64,000 nucleotides of DNA from Ligilactobacillus cholophilus. GTDB lineage: Bacteria; Bacillota; Bacilli; Lactobacillales; Lactobacillaceae. The notes under the pieces were generated by a model. That model saw nothing but the letters and a program-made list of their open reading frames with translations. It was not told where the DNA came from and did not search any database. Made by a program: the position numbers and the translations under genes. This document shows, piece after piece, positions 51,448-61,600 of the stretch (positions are counted from its first letter, which is position 1; every line of letters starts with the position of its first letter). The stretch covers positions 434,001 through 498,000 of the forward strand of contig NZ_CP127832.1 of NCBI RefSeq assembly GCF_030389495.1, given 5' to 3'.

Positions 51448-51558
51448 ATGCAGACTATGAGAAATCTATTAGATGGGTATAAAACCTACACTACATCAGG
51501 TAAACTGCAAAAAAGTGTAATGGGGATAGTAATATGCATTTTTATAACGATTGTATAG
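51448..51558 (+). CDS. Possible 36-residue peptide before ABC genes
   Basis: MRNLLDGYKTYTTSGKLQKS leads into a hydrophobic end (VMGIVICIFITIV). The ribosome site is weak. Small amphipathic peptides beside an ABC-2 exporter may be bacteriocin-like or signal peptides, but no processing motif is visible. Confidence 0.4.
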   Translation: MQTMRNLLDGYKTYTTSGKLQKSVMGIVICIFITIV

Positions 51559-51614
51559 TAATACTACTTACCGTAATTATTGGAATTTTGCTATTAATAA
51601 CGGTTCTAAGATGA
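51534..51614 (+). CDS. Possible 26-residue hydrophobic peptide
   Basis: ATG 51534 after GGGGA; nearly one membrane span (CIVILLTVIIGILLLITVL) ending in Arg. It overlaps the previous ORF in another frame and ends 10 bases before the ABC ATPase. Resembles small transport-linked or toxin-like peptides in size only. Confidence 0.4.
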   Translation: MHFYNDCIVILLTVIIGILLLITVLR

Positions 51615-51624
51615 AGATTAGAAG

Positions 51625-52572
51625 GTGAAAGCTATTAATACATTAATTAAATTAGATAGTGTTTCTAAGAGTATTAATAATAAAAAAATAATTAAGAAAG
51701 AATCTTTTTCAATTAATGAAGGAAGAGTTGTTGCACTGTTAGGTCCTAATGGTGCTGGTAAAACGACGACTGTTCGCTTGATAACGGGGCTATTGTCTGT
51801 TGACTCAGGAAATATAAAATTTAATGGTAAAAACTTATCAGATGATACAAAAGAATTTAGAAAATACATAAGTGTCTTAAATGATGGAAATTTGTATGAA
51901 GATTTAACATTGGTTGAAAATCTTATGATATGGAAAGATTTATATGAAATTTCCGAAAATGATTTTCAGACTAGAGTTAGTCCGTTACTAGCATTCTTTT
52001 CTTTGGAAGATAGGAAAAACGATAAAATAGGAACTTTTAGTAAAGGAATGAAACAAAAGGCTGCAATAATTCGGACCTTGATAAATAATCCTAAATTATT
52101 AATTTTAGATGAACCTACAAGTGGGTTGGATCCAAAATCTATAGAAGAACTATACCGGTTATTAGAAGAAATAAAAAATAATAGAAAACTGTCAATAATA
52201 CTATGTACTCATCAACTGTACGGAATTTAAAAAATTGTTGACGATATAATTATTCTAAACAAAGGTCAGGTTTTATTGAAAGGATCTATAGATGATTTAA
52301 TATCTAAATGTTGGCCAATAAAAGAATATAGGTTAGATGTAAAGCAAATAGAAAAAGCATATAAGGTGATTAACTCATTAAAAATTAAATGTTTTTCAAA
52401 ACAAGGTGGCCTTTATTTTACAGTAAAATATAAAGATGAAATTCCTAAGATTATAAAAAAATTAGATGAATGTAACATTGATATCTATTCAATAAAAGAG
52501 ATTTCAAAAGGAATTAGAGATTTGTATTTTAAATTCATAGGAGAGGATAAATTGAAAAATGTTGAATTATAA
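51625..52572 (+). pseudogene. ABC transporter ATPase broken by an in-frame stop
   Basis: 315 codons from GTG 51625 if the stop is ignored. Walker A LLGPNGAGKTTTVRL, signature FSKGMKQKA, Walker B LLILDEPTSGLDP and H-loop CTHQ are intact. Codon 202 (52228-52230) is TAA; the same frame continues KIVDDIIILNKGQVLLKGSIDDL, as expected for the region after the H-loop. A single G-to-T change from GAA explains it. The truncated protein keeps all catalytic motifs but lacks the C-terminal part, so function is doubtful. Confidence 0.88.
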
Positions 52573-53365
52573 AAGAGTTAAGGCCGTTTTAAAAAAAGAT
52601 TTATTACAAACAATAAACGATAAAACAATGATTATTTCACTTATGATTATTCCTGTTATGTTTAGCATTATCTTACCTGTTTTGATTATTTCACTAGGAT
52701 TTAATAGTGGAATCGTAAACAGTCTAAGTGGTTTAAATGCGTTCACACATTTTGTAATAAAAAACAATATAGGCGGGAATTTAAACATGGAGGGAAAAAT
52801 TATATATAGTGTTTTCCAATATTTTTTTATTCCTTTGTTTTTATTAATTCCTTTATTAATTGATACGGTTCTTGCAAGTACAGGATTTATAGGAGAAAAA
52901 GAAAAGAGAACGATAGAAGGATTATTGTATACACCTATTACAGATTCAGAATTACTTTTAGCTAAAATGTTAGCGTCTCTATTACCATCTACTACTATTT
53001 CATGGATCGCTATTTTTATTTATTGGTTCATAGTGGATATAAAGTGCCATAAAATAATTGGAATTATTTTTCCGAATACTTTATGGCTACTAATAATTGT
53101 TATGATTCCTTTAATATCACTTTTGGCTATTGAGTTAATTACAATTTTTTCACAATATTTAAAAACTTCTAAGTCCGCGCAGTCAGTTACGGGAATGTTA
53201 GTTTTTCCAATTATTGCTGGGGTAGTATCCCAGTCCTCAGGAGTTCTATTAATTAATAAAACTTTTATTTTAGGCATATTAAGCGTATTGATAATTTTAG
53301 ATGTATTATTCTTTTATTTTTCTGTAATGAGATTTAATAGAGAACGCTTTTTATTGAAGGAATAG
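52559..53365 (+). CDS. ABC-2 type permease
   Basis: 268 residues; overlaps the ATPase reading frame by 14 bases. Six hydrophobic segments, with MIISLMIIPVMFSIILPVLII near the start and the ABC-2 phrase GFIGEKEKRTIEGLLYTPITDSELLLAKML. It is the membrane partner of the ATPase; substrate unknown, possibly a peptide or bacteriocin given the two tiny ORFs upstream. Confidence 0.88.
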   Translation: MLNYKRVKAVLKKDLLQTINDKTMIISLMIIPVMFSIILPVLIISLGFNSGIVNSLSGLNAFTHFVIKNNIGGNLNMEGKIIYSVFQYFFIPLFLLIPLLIDTVLASTGFIGEKEKRTIEGLLYTPITDSELLLAKMLASLLPSTTISWIAIFIYWFIVDIKCHKIIGIIFPNTLWLLIIVMIPLISLLAIELITIFSQYLKTSKSAQSVTGMLVFPIIAGVVSQSSGVLLINKTFILGILSVLIILDVLFFYFSVMRFNRERFLLKE

Positions 53366-53459
53366 ATATTAATGAAAGTTTTAGGTATTTTAAATGAAAA
53401 ATTAGTTTGTATATAGGCAATTATGAAGAAAATATATTTTTGACAACAACTTATGAATA

Positions 53460-53500
53460 TAAAAAAGACGAAATTCAATTGAATCTCGTCTTTTATTTTT
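53460..53500. terminator. Bidirectional terminator
   Basis: AAAAGACGA (53463-53471) pairs with TCGTCTTTT (53486-53494), with an ATTCAATTGAAT palindrome inside, between convergent genes. Confidence 0.85.
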
Positions 53501-53726
53501 ATTCTTTATTATCATCTAAGATTTGTTTACGTAGTTCTTTTCCTTTTTTAGTAAGAATTACAGATGCTGATAAGAAATTTGCATTAGGTATTTCTTTTAA
53601 AAGACCTTTAGCTACAAGGGGAAAATAATTCTTACCATTCTCCATAAAAATTTCATCTTCAACTTTACTTTTTGCAACTTCTAAAAATAATTCCTGTTCC
53701 TCAGGAGTTAAATCTTCAAATTTCAT
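53499..53726 (-). CDS. Unknown small protein
   Basis: 75 residues, AAAGGAGAG before the ATG. Acidic helical start (MKFEDLTPEEQELFLEVAKSK) and ASVILTKKGKELRKQIL at the end, a winged-helix-like finish. No family recognised. Confidence 0.75.
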   Translation of the reverse strand: MKFEDLTPEEQELFLEVAKSKVEDEIFMENGKNYFPLVAKGLLKEIPNANFLSASVILTKKGKELRKQILDDNKE

Positions 53727-53886
53727 CGTGCATCTCTCCTTTGAGTTGATTTTCTCCTTCTATATTTTCATTGTAACATTTAATTATAATAATTTAATTA
53801 AAATGCTTTTATTAGCAAAAATATTTTGTATAATAAGAGCTATGTGACAATTTACTATTTTATTTATACAAATCAATTATATATTG
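53727..53886 (+). promoter_or_regulatory. Promoter region of the queuosine-salvage operon
   Basis: TATAAT at 53829-53834 after TTTG; the -35 is weak. The transcript would start about 53841 and lead into the riboswitch. Confidence 0.5.
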
Positions 53887-53935
53887 GACTGGTTCGAGAA
53901 CTTCCCAGAATAAAAAACCAAGTATCTCTAAAGGA
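53887..53935 (+). promoter_or_regulatory. preQ1-I riboswitch
   Basis: CTGG (53889-53892) pairs with CCAG (53905-53908) around a TTCGAGAACTTC loop; the A-rich tail AATAAAAAACCAAG (53909-53922) can form the pseudoknot (CTT 53901-53903 with AAG 53920-53922). The order GGTTC, CTTCCC and TAAAAAAC is the preQ1 class I consensus. AAAGGAGG follows within ten bases, suggesting control of translation by the queuosine precursor preQ1. Confidence 0.88.
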
Positions 53936-53946
53936 GGTTGGAAATT

Positions 53947-54936
53947 ATGAATAAAAAGAAAAAGGTTATCATTGATTGTGATCCTGGAATAGATGATTTT
54001 TTAGCGTTATGGTTCGCTTTAAAATCACCAGAACTTGATGTAATTGGAATTACAATTGTTGCTGGTAATGTTCCGGTAGAGCAGGGCGTAAAAAACGCTT
54101 TGAAAATTTTGAAAATCACTAATCGATTAGACATTCCTGTGTATGCTGGTGCTGAAAAGCCTTTGAAAAAAGAATACATCAGTGCCCAAGACACTCATGG
54201 CGATGATGGCTTAGGCGAGAGTGGTATTCCAGATGTAACTAATGGAATTTGTCGTCAAAATGCAAGTGATTTTATTAACGACACATTAATGACTGATTCA
54301 GATGTCACAATAATCGCAATTGGTCCTATGACAAACATTGCTGTTGCAATGCAAAAGAACATTCAAGCATGGGAAAACTGCCATGAATTAATCTCAATGG
54401 GTGGAGCATTCAAATCATTTGGTAATTGTTCACCAGTTGCTGAATATAATTATTGGTGTGATCCTGATGCTGCAGCTTATGTTTACAAGCATTCACCAGT
54501 TTTAATCACAATGGTGGGATTAGACGTAACTCGAAAGATTGTTTTAACTCCAAATATAATTGAATTGGTTCAACAAGAGAATAGTGAAGTTGCTGATATT
54601 ATCAGAAAGATAACACGCTTTTACTTTGATTTCCATTGGAAACAAGAAAAAGTTATTGGATGTGTTATTAATGATCCATTAACGATTGCAATCTTATTGG
54701 ATCCAACTATCTGCAGCGGCTTTAAGAGTTATGTTCAAATTAACACTGATAATGGAATTGGTAATGGTCAATCAATTGTTGATGAAAAAGACTTCTACCA
54801 TCATACTGCCAATGCAGAAGTTTTAACGCAAGTTGATTCATTTAAGTTTATGAAACTATTCTTAAACCGAGTAGCTGAATTAGACTTAGAATTATTAGAT
54901 CAAATTTTGCCAATGATTATGATGGAGGAAGATTAA
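53947..54936 (+). CDS. Nucleoside hydrolase, probable queuosine hydrolase (QueK-like)
   Basis: 329 residues from ATG 53947, after AAAGGAGG; a TTG in frame upstream overlaps the ribosome site. IunH-family motifs: VIIDCDPGIDDFLALWFAL (calcium and ribose binding), ITIVAGNVPVEQGVKNALK, THGDDGLGESG, YNYWCDPDAAAYV. Family members split nucleosides into base and ribose. The preQ1 riboswitch and the coupled ECF S gene point to queuosine as substrate, releasing queuine for tRNA modification, as described for QueK. Family certain; substrate inferred. Confidence 0.85.
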   Translation: MNKKKKVIIDCDPGIDDFLALWFALKSPELDVIGITIVAGNVPVEQGVKNALKILKITNRLDIPVYAGAEKPLKKEYISAQDTHGDDGLGESGIPDVTNGICRQNASDFINDTLMTDSDVTIIAIGPMTNIAVAMQKNIQAWENCHELISMGGAFKSFGNCSPVAEYNYWCDPDAAAYVYKHSPVLITMVGLDVTRKIVLTPNIIELVQQENSEVADIIRKITRFYFDFHWKQEKVIGCVINDPLTIAILLDPTICSGFKSYVQINTDNGIGNGQSIVDEKDFYHHTANAEVLTQVDSFKFMKLFLNRVAELDLELLDQILPMIMMEED

Positions 54937-55496
54937 TGAATAATTCAAAAAAGATTTCAATTAAGAAAATAGCAATTTTAGCAATTTGTATCGTATTAAA
55001 TATTGTCGGAAGTAACTTAGCTTTAATGTTACGATTACCAATCTACTTAGATTCAATCGGTACAATTTTAGGAGCTGCACTTTTTGGTCCAGTTTGGGGA
55101 ATGTTAGCTGGTGGTATCACTAACTTGATTATGGGATTAACAACTGACTTAACTTCTCTATACTACACACCAGTTGCATTAGTTTTAGGATGCTTAGCAG
55201 GTTTCTTATATCGTAAAATTAGTCCAGATAGCTTTAGTAAAGTTTGGATTGTTGCCTTATTAATCTCATTGCCAGGTACAATTCTTTCAACAATCATTAC
55301 TTACTTTGTCTTTGGTGGAATCACATCTTCTGGTTCTTCAATCATTGTACAATTACTATTTGGAATGGGATTGAGCAAATTCTGGGCAATCTTTATCGTA
55401 CAAGTATTAACAGACTTCCTTGATCGATTAATTTCTGTATACATTATTGCTATCTTATATCGTTCATATAAACCATTAAAAAAATTAAAAGCGTAA
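54936..55496 (+). CDS. ECF transporter S component, probable queuosine/queuine type
   Basis: 186 residues; start overlaps the hydrolase stop (TAATG). Six hydrophobic segments, with IYLDSIGTILGAALFGPVWGM and GGITNLIMGLTTDL typical of ECF S components. These bind the substrate and share an energising module encoded elsewhere. Riboswitch and partner gene suggest uptake of queuosine or a precursor. It differs from classic QueT sequences, so the exact ligand is open. Confidence 0.85.
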   Translation: MNNSKKISIKKIAILAICIVLNIVGSNLALMLRLPIYLDSIGTILGAALFGPVWGMLAGGITNLIMGLTTDLTSLYYTPVALVLGCLAGFLYRKISPDSFSKVWIVALLISLPGTILSTIITYFVFGGITSSGSSIIVQLLFGMGLSKFWAIFIVQVLTDFLDRLISVYIIAILYRSYKPLKKLKA

Positions 55497-55499
55497 AAT

Positions 55500-55534
55500 A
55501 AAAAAGATTGCTATAAATTAGCAATCTTTTTTTA
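55500..55534 (+). terminator. Terminator after ECF S gene
   Basis: AAAAGATTGCTA pairs with TAGCAATCTTTT, then T. Confidence 0.92.
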
Positions 55535-55621
55535 ATAAACTTAGTCTAATCTGGAATTTTAATTGCATTCAATTCTTGATATAATAATACTAAATACCAT
55601 GTACGAAAGTAGGTAAGCACT

Positions 55622-57460
55622 TTGGATATAGGAGAAATGAAAGAACGTCAACGTCATATCCGTAATTTTTCAATTGTTGCTCACATTGATCACGGAAAAT
55701 CAACTTTAGCTGATCGAATTTTAGAAATGACAGATACAGTTTCTAAACGTGAAATGCAAGACCAACTATTGGATTCAATGGATTTGGAACGTGAACGTGG
55801 AATTACAATCAAACTAAATGCAGTTGAATTGCATTATAAAGCTAAAGATGGAGAAACATATATTTTCCATTTAATTGATACTCCAGGACACGTTGATTTT
55901 TCATATGAAGTATCACGTTCTTTAGCAGCTTGTGAAGGTGCTATTTTAGTTGTTGATGCTGCACAAGGAGTTGAAGCCCAAACTTTAGCTAATGTTTATT
56001 TAGCATTGGATGATGATTTGGAAATTGTGCCAGTAATCAATAAGATTGATTTACCATCTGCACAACCTGAAAAAGTTCAAGAAGAAATTGAAGATGTGAT
56101 TGGATTGGATGCATCTGATGCAGCATTTACTTCTGCTAAGACCGGATTAGGAGTAGATGATGTTTTAGAGAAAATTGTACATGATATTCCTGCACCAGAT
56201 GGCGACATTCAAAAGCCATTGAAAGCTTTGATTTTTGATTCTGTTTATGATGATTATCGTGGAGTTGTATTAAGTATTCGAGTTGTTGAAGGAATTGTTA
56301 AACCTGGCGATAAGATTCGTTTAATGAACAGTGGCGCTGAATATGAAGTTACTGAAGTAGGGGTTAACTCACCTAAACCATTAAAAAGAGATTGCTTAAT
56401 TGCTGGGGATGTAGGTTATTTAACAGCTTCAATTAAAGATATTCAAGATACTCGTGTTGGTGATACAGTTACAAATGCAGATAATCCAACTGATAAACCT
56501 TTAGCAGGATACCGTGAAATGAACCCAATGGTATATTCAGGATTGTATCCAACTGATAACGCTAAATATGATGATTTACGTGAAGCATTGGAAAAACTTA
56601 AACTGAATGATGCTGCCTTAGAATTTGAACCTGAAACTTCACAAGCTTTAGGTTTTGGATTCCGTTGTGGCTTTTTAGGATTATTACATATGGATGTTGT
56701 TCAAGAACGATTAGAACGTGAATTTAATATGGACTTGATTACAACAGCACCATCTGTAACTTATGATGTAGAATTAACAGATGGCACACGAAAGAAAGTA
56801 ACTAACCCTTCTGAAATGCCAGAAACTTCAAGTATCAAGCAAGTTTATGAGCCATTTGTTCATGCAGAAATTATGGTACCAAACGATTATGTTGGAGCAG
56901 TTATGGAACTTTGCCAACATAAACGTGGACAATTTGTAACAATGGATTATTTAGATGATACACGTGTAAACGTAATTTATAAAATGCCATTGTCTGAAAT
57001 TATTTTCGACTTCTTTGATAAATTAAAATCAAATACACGTGGATATGCATCACTTGACTATGAAATGGATAGTGAACAACCAAGTGATTTAGTTAAAATC
57101 GATATTTTACTTAACGGTGATAAGATTGATGCTTTAAGCTTTATTTCTCACCGAGAATTTGCTGACAAACGTGCTCGTGTAATTGTCGAAAAACTAAAGA
57201 AAATTATTCCACGACAAAACTTTGAAGTTCCAATTCAAGCTGCAATTGGTGCTAAGATTATTGCAAGAGCAACTATTAAAGCATATCGTAAAGATGTTAC
57301 TGCTCGAATTCATACAGGGGATCCAGACCGACGTGCTAAATTGTTAGACAAACAAAAACGTGGTAAGAAACGAATGAAAGCAATTGGTAAAGTAGAAGTA
57401 CCACAACAAGCTTTCATGGCAGTATTGAAAACAGATGATGAAGCAGATGGAAAACAATAA
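55622..57460 (+). CDS. lepA: Elongation factor 4 (LepA)
   Basis: 612 residues. TTG 55622 gives the usual [16 protein letters not shown] start; ATG 55637 is possible but its GGAG is only two bases away. G-motifs: [10 protein letters not shown] (G1), ERGITIK (G2), DTPGHVDF (G3), NKIDLPSA (G4), SAKTG (G5). The C-terminal LepA domain follows ([35 protein letters not shown]). It is a ribosome-associated GTPase that back-translocates stalled ribosomes. Confidence 0.97.
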   Translation: MDIGEMKERQRHIRNFSIVAHIDHGKSTLADRILEMTDTVSKREMQDQLLDSMDLERERGITIKLNAVELHYKAKDGETYIFHLIDTPGHVDFSYEVSRSLAACEGAILVVDAAQGVEAQTLANVYLALDDDLEIVPVINKIDLPSAQPEKVQEEIEDVIGLDASDAAFTSAKTGLGVDDVLEKIVHDIPAPDGDIQKPLKALIFDSVYDDYRGVVLSIRVVEGIVKPGDKIRLMNSGAEYEVTEVGVNSPKPLKRDCLIAGDVGYLTASIKDIQDTRVGDTVTNADNPTDKPLAGYREMNPMVYSGLYPTDNAKYDDLREALEKLKLNDAALEFEPETSQALGFGFRCGFLGLLHMDVVQERLEREFNMDLITTAPSVTYDVELTDGTRKKVTNPSEMPETSSIKQVYEPFVHAEIMVPNDYVGAVMELCQHKRGQFVTMDYLDDTRVNVIYKMPLSEIIFDFFDKLKSNTRGYASLDYEMDSEQPSDLVKIDILLNGDKIDALSFISHREFADKRARVIVEKLKKIIPRQNFEVPIQAAIGAKIIARATIKAYRKDVTARIHTGDPDRRAKLLDKQKRGKKRMKAIGKVEVPQQAFMAVLKTDDEADGKQ

Positions 57461-57704
57461 AATTAAAAATGCTAAGATTGGATTTATTATTGGAATTTTA
57501 ATTCAAATTATCCTATGTTGTTTGAATTTTTCAATTTTTGGATGGTTTACATTAGTATTATTGGCATATCTGATTTGGGGATTTATTAAACTAAAAAAAG
57601 ATAAAACATACTGGATTAAAATTCAAAAAGTATTTACAGTGATAATAATTTTAGAAGTATTAGTGAGTTTACCATTACTATATTTATTTCAACATATTAT
57701 ATAA
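57447..57704 (+). CDS. Small membrane protein after lepA
   Basis: 85 residues from ATG 57447; starts inside the lepA end, so translation is probably coupled. Three hydrophobic segments ([53 protein letters not shown]) with a charged KLKKDKTYW loop. No family recognised. Ends at a bidirectional terminator. Confidence 0.65.
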   Translation: MENNKIKNAKIGFIIGILIQIILCCLNFSIFGWFTLVLLAYLIWGFIKLKKDKTYWIKIQKVFTVIIILEVLVSLPLLYLFQHII

Positions 57705-57732
57705 AAAAACACGCATTATGCGTGTTTTTTTA
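57702..57732. terminator. Bidirectional terminator
   Basis: AAAAAAACACGCA (57704-57716) pairs with TGCGTGTTTTTTT, between convergent genes. Confidence 0.92.
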
Positions 57733-58539
57733 TTTGTTTTCTGGCAAACTTTCTAAAATCAATGTTGCAGTTTCTTCAATAGACTTGTGAGCAACATTAA
57801 TTACTAGACAGCCAATCTTTTTATACAATTCATTTGCGGCTTTTAATTCATCTTCAATGTTGTCAATATTTGAATAATGAGTATTTGGTTTTAATCCATA
57901 TGCAATCATCCGTTCTTTACGAATGTTATTTAAAATTTCTGGGTCATTAGTTAAACCAAAAATTTTGTTTTTATCGATTTCAAAAATCTCTTTTGGAATT
58001 TTAACATGAGGAACTAATGGCAAATTAGCAACTTTATATCCTAAGTTAGCTAAATATAGTGATAGTGGGGTTTTAGATGTTCGTGAAACTCCCAATAAAA
58101 CAATATCAGCTTTTAGAAAACCGGATGGATCTTTTCCATCATCATATGTAACAGCAAATTCAGTGGCTTCAATTCGTTTGAAGTAATCTTTATCAGTTTC
58201 ATGATTAATTCCAGGTTTGCGAAGGGGTTCTTCATGTGTTTTTTCCTGAAGTTCATTTAATAGACTACTAATACCATCATAATGACGAATTGAATTTTTT
58301 TGACAATAATCATTAATATAATTAGTTAATTCTTCAGTAATAAAAGTATGAATAATAAATGCATCTTCTCGTTTAGCACTTGCTAAAATTCCCTTTAAGA
58401 TTGAGGTTGTAGTGATAAACGGAAAACGTTTAACTTGAAACTTAGTATCTGGAAATTGGACTGTTACAGCTTGAGCTAAAGACATAGCTGTTGCACCAAT
58501 CGAATCAGACATTACATAGAGTTTGATATTTTTATTCAT
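57730..58539 (-). CDS. ppsR: Pyruvate phosphate dikinase/PEP synthase regulatory protein
   Basis: 269 residues, AAGGAGG before the ATG. DUF299 family: YVMSDSIGATAMSLAQA, then P-loop-like LGVSRTSKTPLSLYLANLGYKVANLPLVP, IFGLTNDPEIL. The family acts as a bifunctional kinase and pyrophosphorylase on PPDK or PEP synthase. No partner enzyme is in the window. Divergent from rexB. Confidence 0.92.
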   Translation of the reverse strand: MNKNIKLYVMSDSIGATAMSLAQAVTVQFPDTKFQVKRFPFITTTSILKGILASAKREDAFIIHTFITEELTNYINDYCQKNSIRHYDGISSLLNELQEKTHEEPLRKPGINHETDKDYFKRIEATEFAVTYDDGKDPSGFLKADIVLLGVSRTSKTPLSLYLANLGYKVANLPLVPHVKIPKEIFEIDKNKIFGLTNDPEILNNIRKERMIAYGLKPNTHYSNIDNIEDELKAANELYKKIGCLVINVAHKSIEETATLILESLPENK

Positions 58540-58673
58540 GTGTTTTCCTCCTTAATTTTAGAAAACGCTTTACTAACTATTATTATAATATTAAATCGAT
58601 TAGAATCAAAGCATAAATCGTGAGGCAGTGTGTTATAATTTTGGTATTGATTACTACGGAAAGAGGTATATTC

Positions 58674-61600
58674 ATGGGAGTTCAATTTGTATTAGGAAGA
58701 GCCTCAATGAACCATGAAACGGAAATGATTTCTCAGTTAAAGCAATGGAGAAATCAAAATCCAAATGGGAATTTTTTTTATTTAGTTCCAGAACATATTA
58801 AATTTGAATCAGAAATTGATGTATTATCTAAAATTCAAGATGAAGATGATCAAAATAAAGTATTTGCAAGCACAAGTGTACAAATTTTTTCATTTACACG
58901 ACTAGCATGGTATTTTTTACGAAACACTTCAGTATTAAACAAACAAAACTTAAGTAAAACTGGATTATCAATGTTGATTACACATTTATTGAATCAATTA
59001 AACAAAGATGATCTAGTTATCTTTAGTGATGAACAAAATCAACCTGGATTTGCTGAAAAATTAGCTAAACAATTACTAGAATTACGTTTGAGTGGGTTGG
59101 AAGTTGACGATTTGAAAAAACTACAAAAAGGTGCTCAACGTAAACATCAAGATAATTTAGCTGATAAATTAGCAGATCTAACATTGATTTACGAAAAATT
59201 CTTATCATTTAAAATTGATGGTGAACAATCTTTATTGGAAACATATTTAGATTCAGCCAAACTTTTAGAGCTGCTAGAAGAATATCTTGCACAACATGAT
59301 TTGAGTAATTACTATTTCTTAATTGATGGTTTTGATCAATTTAATGCTACTGAATTAAAAATTATTACGATATTAATGCAAAAGGCTAAAGAAGTTATGA
59401 TTAGTTTACCTTTAACTGACCAAGCTTCAGTCCAAATTCCACAAACTAATGCATTATTTTATCGTACAAGTAAGCTATACCATCGTTTAAGAAAGTTAGC
59501 TAAGGGACAAAAGATTCAAGTTGTATGGGCAAAAGAGGCAAGAGTTAATAGTAACTTACAACAACTTGAAAACTATTGGATTAATGCACATGAACTAACA
59601 ACTAATGCAGAGTATGAACTTGCTCCAGATGAAAAAGAAGATATTACAATAACACAAACTATTGATCGAATCAGTGAAATAAAATGGGTTGCTGCCAAAA
59701 TTCGGCGAATGATGGCTGAAAGTCAAAATACTGAACATCCATATGAATACAGCGACTTTTTGATTTTGACTCCTCAAACTGAAAAATATCAAAATTTAAT
59801 TGAGCCAATTTTCAATCAATTTAGAATTCCTTTATTTACTGATTTAACTCAAAAAATGAGTACTCACCCTTTAGTAGAATTTGTTTTAGGAATTTTTGAT
59901 GTTCAACGTCATGGATTTAACTATCAATCCATAATGAGATTCCTAAAGACTGAATTGTTTGTTCCTGAATTATTTATTACTGGAAGAACTTTAGATCGGC
60001 TTAAAGCTAAGGAAGCAGCGTGGATTGAACATCATCCAAATAGTAAATGGAGTTTTGATCCTGAAGCTAGTGAACTTTATTTACGTCAAACAGCTACATT
60101 CAGAAACACATTGGATGTTGTTGAAAACTATATTCTCGAACATGGAATTCATACTTTATCTGACTGGAAAAAAGAGTGGATTGTTAAAGAACTCGGACTT
60201 AAAGAAAATGAAACTCAGGAAGAATTACTTGAAAGAGAACGGGCACTTGTAATCAATAGAAATGCGAATGAATTAAGAAAACAAGTAGTTAACTTATTTG
60301 AAGATTTTCGTGTGGGCTTAAAGAAAGTCGAAACGGGCTTGGACTTTGCCCAACTTCTATTTGATTTCATGGAAAAAGCACATGTTGCAGAAACATTGAG
60401 TAAATGGCAACAAGCAGCGATTGCAATTCAAGAAGAAAATCATGATGCTATGGCTACAACATTACATGGTGAAGCTATTGATACTACAAGAGCTCAACAA
60501 GTTTGGAATCAATTCTGTCAATTATTAGATGAATATGTTTTTGCATTAGGTAACGAAAAATTTGATGCAGAAATGTTTGTTAATATCTTCCAAAGTGGTT
60601 TTGAAAGTGCAAACTATAAACGTGTTCCATCAACATTAGACCAAGTTATTTTCTCTAAATCGAATGTACTTCAAATGCAAAATCGAAAGGTTTGCTTTAT
60701 TATCGGTGCTACTGCTGATGTTATGCCAATGCGAATTGATACTGCAGAGTTATTAACGGAAGATGACCGCAATGTTTTAAATACTATTATGGATATTGCC
60801 AAAATAAGCACTGATAAGTATCTTCCTGAAACATGTGAGTTACGAATGGCAGCTGAACCATTTACTAATTACTTAGCCTTTATGAGTGGCAGTGAAAAAC
60901 TATTTTTCACATATCCTGTTAATGATACAGATGGTACAGATTTACAAATTTCTCCATATGTTTCTGAAATCAAGGATGCTTTAAATCTTCCAATTCAAAA
61001 AGTAATGCTTACAGCACCAAATATGGGTCCGGAAATCATTGATTATGTGGGGACATTTGCTACAACAAGTAGTGAATTATTGAACTTATGTCGTCAATTG
61101 AAACATGATCAAAAAGAATTATCTCAAGAATGGGTAGCAATTTTTAATTATATTAAGCAACATCAAGGTAATCGTTTGCTACAAATATTTAAGAGTTTGA
61201 ATTATCAAAATGAGATTTTGCCAGAACAAGAAGCTGACGAAAATAACCATAAAACTTTAGACACTGATTTAGTCAATGAGTTATATGGTAATCAAATTAT
61301 GGGCTCAATCTCAAGATTAGAAACATTCTATAAAAACCCATATGAATATTTCTTGAAATATGGATTGAAACTAAAACCACGTGCACTTTATGAACCAACA
61401 AGTGCAAATGTTGGGGACTACTTCCACAATATAATGGCTGTTTTAATTGATGAATTGCAAAGTGAAGGCATGACTTTATCAAACCTTAGTTCAAGCGATT
61501 TTGATCAGATTTTGAGTAAGGTAATTATGCGAGTTGATCAATTGTCAGAATTTAATGTTTTCCAACAAACTGCTCGTAATCGATACTTACAAAATAAACT

